Assembly (NCBI GenBank): GCA_022843485.1
Contig: JALHNM010000002.1
Coordinates: 1-64,000, forward strand
DNA length: 64,000 bases
Reading direction: 5' to 3'
DNA from: Fimbriimonadaceae bacterium
GTDB lineage: Bacteria > Armatimonadota > Fimbriimonadia > Fimbriimonadales > Fimbriimonadaceae
The position numbers were made by a program, and so were the translations under genes. Numbering within the stretch: position 1 is the stretch's first letter; every line of letters starts with the position of its first letter. Shown here piece after piece: positions 61,858-64,000 of this stretch. The notes beneath the pieces were generated by a model. That model was not told the DNA's origin. It saw only the letters and a program-made list of their open reading frames with translations, and did no database searches.

Positions 61858-61905
61858 CGGAGTGCGAGACCCCAGTCTCGCTCTGGATTAGTCTGCTTGC
61901 AGACT
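61858..61905. repeat. Two-hairpin intergenic repeat, copy C
   Basis: GCGAGAC-CCCA-GTCTCGC (61864-61881), linker TCTGGATT, and AGTCTGC-TT-GCAGACT (61890-61905). It starts 4 nt after the FmdB-like stop and is near-identical to copy B; the second loop changes TC to TT. Confidence 0.85.
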
Positions 61906-61947
61906 CCGCACCTCGACCGAACCACCCCGGAAGCCACACACAAGAAC

Positions 61948-61970
61948 GGCCCCGCTCGATCTGCGGGGCC
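61948..61970. terminator. Terminator between convergent genes
   Basis: GGCCCCGC (61948-61955) pairs with GCGGGGCC (61963-61970) around a 7-nt loop. It lies 43 nt after copy C and 129 nt before the end of the repeat protein gene. T-runs are short on both strands. Confidence 0.6.
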
Positions 61971-62099
61971 GACTTGCTTGGAGAGGATCAGGATCTGCTT
62001 CTGCTTGTGTCGTCGCCTGGCTTCAGGCCTTACGACGAGTGCAACAGCCCGCCGCCCCCGGGCGTTCCCAGACCCGGCCGGCGGCCGAAGAAGTCCCGG

Positions 62100-64000
62100 T
62101 CAGCGCCGGGACCCCACCCGCACGGCCACCGCCCGCACCACTGCCACCGGGTCCTGCTTGAGGCTCTCGACCACCGGCAGCGACCCCGCCGGTACCCGCC
62201 CTTCAAGCTGGAGCAAGGCCTCGACCCGCACCCCTGGCCGGGGGTCCAACAGCACCCCCGCCACCGTCGCCAGGGCCTCGGCCGTCCCCAGCCGCCCGAG
62301 GATTTGCAGACCCAGCCGCGCCCGGAACTCATCGGCGTCCGCCGCCCATCGGGTTCCCAACGGTGCCGCGACCTCCGGGAAACGACCCAAGAGCTGCTGC
62401 GCCGCCATCCGCGTCAGATAGTCCGGGTGGTCCGCCATGGCCTGGGGGGTGGTCGAACTCGCCGGGTCGCCGATCTGGGCCAGCGACGCCATCGCGGCCC
62501 GCACCAGGAACCGATCGTCGTCCAGCAACACCCGCATCAACCCGGGCACCGCCGCCATCGCCTTGAGCGGGCCCGCCGCCCGCGCCGCCGGGAGTTGGAG
62601 ATCCGGGTCGTCGAGCCAGTTCGGGATAAGGGCCCCGAAGTCCGTCACCCCCGCCTCGCTCGCGATGGCGATGAGGTTGCGGACCTCGCCCTTCGTCCCG
62701 GACAGCGCCTTTGCCCCCAATGGCGCGGCCGCCGCGGGCCCGATCCCCCGCACCACTGTCACGAACGCCCGTATCTGGAGCCGGTTCGCCCCGGCGAGGC
62801 GCCTTTCCAGCATCCACTCGAGGGCGGGCACACCGATCTCGGTCAGCTCCCGCACCGAGGCCTCCACCTCCGTCTGGGCCGATCCGACGCCCCACTGGGT
62901 GGCTTTGCGGTAAAGCTCCGCCATCCCCGCCTCGTCCTGGATCGGTCGGGACCCCGGGGTGGCGGTGGCGGCCTGGGGCGCGGGGCTCGGGGCCGCCACC
63001 ACCGCCGCCTGCGTCGCCGCGTCGTAAGCGGCCGACCAGGTCGGCGACACTCGGGCCTGCCCGTCTTCCAGCCCCCTCCGGTACTTGTCCTCCCCGGTGA
63101 GGTCCACAAATAGCCCCAACGACCCAGTGCCCCGGGCGGCGTTGCCCTGGGCCGGTGGGCCGTCGTACCGGTCGTCACCCGCCGAGTCCACGAACACCCC
63201 AAGGCCGTTGGCGATCCCGATCCCTGGCGTGCTGTCACGAGCGGTGTAGAGGTCGTTCCCGGCCCGGTCGAGCAAGAAGGCCACGCCGTAGTCGTGCCCG
63301 ATCGCGAGCGAGGCCCCCACCTTCGTGACGTAGGCGTCGTCCCCGGCGAGGTCGAACAGGTAGGCAGAGCAGCAGTGCATCGCGCTGGACTGGGCGTAGT
63401 GGTGCGCGGTGTAGGTGTCGTTGCCCGCCAGATCCGCCAGCGACCCGAGCGCGAACCAATAGCTCGCCGCCTGGGCGTAGGTGTCGGCTACGTAGGCGTC
63501 CGAACCCCGAGCGTCGGTGAGAAGCCCGACCCCGCCCGAGACCCCGCCCGCGTCCTCTCGGAAACCGCTCGCGAACCCCTGCGCGAACGAGTAGGAGACC
63601 CCGGTGAAGAGCGGCTCGTTCATCGAGAGCCCCCCCGCCCGGTAGACGTCGTCGCCGGCGCGATCGATGAGCCAGCCGACCCCCTGCGTCCTCGCCGCCC
63701 CTTGGCCGAAGAGCGCGACGTCGTACGTATCGTTACCCCCAGTATCGATCAGAAGACCCGTCCCAAAGGCCCCGAAGCCTTGGGCCATGGCGCCGCTCCG
63801 GTAGTGGTCGTCGCCCCCGATCTTCACGAACACCCCCACCCCCGCCACGCCGGCCCCAAAGGCGAGCGACCCGCTCCGGAACGAGTCGTGCCCGCCCAAG
63901 TCCAGCGAGACGCCGATCCCCGCGACTCCCGCCCCGACACTCAGGTCCGGCACGTCGTAGCGGTCGTCGCCGGCGCAGTCGATCTGGACCGCCGCGTAGC
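62100..64000 (-). CDS. Large GDDxY-repeat protein with C-terminal HEAT-like repeats (5' end missing)
   Basis: The gene runs off the right edge: the frame is open to 64000. The visible 633 residues hold at least ten imperfect repeats of about 38-45 residues with a G-x-D-x-Y core (GGDDHYRSGAMAQGF, GGNDTYDVALFGQGA, AGDDVYRAGGLSM), each with a QG..GVG or D.AGNDxY turn. This looks like a beta-solenoid. From about residue 350, Ala/Leu-rich helical repeats resemble HEAT (ASLAQIGDPAS; LGLQILGRLGTAEALATVAGVL). The function is unknown; Planctomycetes and relatives have such proteins. Confidence 0.8.
   Translation of the reverse strand, partial: YAAVQIDCAGDDRYDVPDLSVGAGVAGIGVSLDLGGHDSFRSGSLAFGAGVAGVGVFVKIGGDDHYRSGAMAQGFGAFGTGLLIDTGGNDTYDVALFGQGAARTQGVGWLIDRAGDDVYRAGGLSMNEPLFTGVSYSFAQGFASGFREDAGGVSGGVGLLTDARGSDAYVADTYAQAASYWFALGSLADLAGNDTYTAHHYAQSSAMHCCSAYLFDLAGDDAYVTKVGASLAIGHDYGVAFLLDRAGNDLYTARDSTPGIGIANGLGVFVDSAGDDRYDGPPAQGNAARGTGSLGLFVDLTGEDKYRRGLEDGQARVSPTWSAAYDAATQAAVVAAPSPAPQAATATPGSRPIQDEAGMAELYRKATQWGVGSAQTEVEASVRELTEIGVPALEWMLERRLAGANRLQIRAFVTVVRGIGPAAAAPLGAKALSGTKGEVRNLIAIASEAGVTDFGALIPNWLDDPDLQLPAARAAGPLKAMAAVPGLMRVLLDDDRFLVRAAMASLAQIGDPASSTTPQAMADHPDYLTRMAAQQLLGRFPEVAAPLGTRWAADADEFRARLGLQILGRLGTAEALATVAGVLLDPRPGVRVEALLQLEGRVPAGSLPVVESLKQDPVAVVRAVAVRVGSRR

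Overview
The window is high-GC, gene-dense bacterial chromosome with ordinary housekeeping content. No single gene fixes the lineage. The mix of a PEP-CTERM protein, an HspR-controlled DnaJ, TrmFO, a DUF4446 protein, a B. subtilis-type PurF with a propeptide and Fe-S cysteines, Tat-exported phosphoesterases and leaderless promoters best suits a Terrabacteria member. Armatimonadota is my tentative guess; it is an inference.

Layout. 1-7.8 kb: the leader-proximal end of a CRISPR array (it runs off the left edge), followed in reverse by a complete type I-C cas operon (cas3-cas5c-cas8c-cas7c-cas4-cas1-cas2, all on the minus strand). 8-10 kb: a small accessory island with a virion-like unknown gene and an XRE regulator/ImmA-type protease pair. 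10.5-17.4 kb: an S10/spc ribosomal protein operon from rplC to rplE that lacks rpsJ at the front and rpsN onward at the back. 17.4-31.5 kb: hydrolase, DUF418 protein, hspR-dnaJ, HDOD protein, tRNA-Arg, MerC-like protein, transketolase, BMP-type lipoprotein, dihydroorotase-like protein, glycosyltransferase, secreted lipoprotein, tRNA-fMet, a HisB-like protein with altered active site, and a SelW-like selenoprotein gene interrupted by an in-frame TGA. 31.5-45.3 kb: DedA, DASS transporter, CutC, phosphoesterase, PEP-CTERM protein, CorA, tRNA-Val, S10 peptidase, PurF, NUDIX, signal peptidase I, DUF4446, and an ECF sigma/anti-sigma pair. 45.4-58.5 kb: a second ECF sigma factor, TrmFO, LtrA, LeuB, MnmE, PhoX-like and another secreted protein, the primary sigma factor, a cysteine desulfurase, and a cystathionine synthase/lyase-homoserine dehydrogenase pair. 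58.7-64 kb: phosphoesterase, family 5 uracil-DNA glycosylase, secreted alpha/beta hydrolase, FmdB-like protein, and a large repeat protein that runs off the right edge.

The most notable things are: (1) a SelW/Rdx-family selenoprotein (31277-31534) with a CxxU motif and a bacterial-type SECIS hairpin just after the TGA; ordinary gene calling would miss it; (2) a recurring promoter layout with a TANNNT-like -10 box usually 6 nt before the start codon, implying many leaderless mRNAs; (3) eight convergent gene pairs that overlap by exactly 4 nt through a shared CTAG or CTAA; (4) a two-hairpin intergenic repeat whose copies differ by paired, compensatory changes; (5) a palindromic element inserted in frame in cas4.

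Working links between genes: TrmFO and MnmE both modify tRNA wobble-region or T-loop uridines; the desulfurase can supply sulfur for tRNA thiolation and Fe-S assembly (PurF, Cas4 and the glycosylase are candidate clients); HspR overlaps dnaJ and probably represses it through a HAIR-like site; the cystathionine enzyme and homoserine dehydrogenase lie in one methionine/threonine transcription unit.
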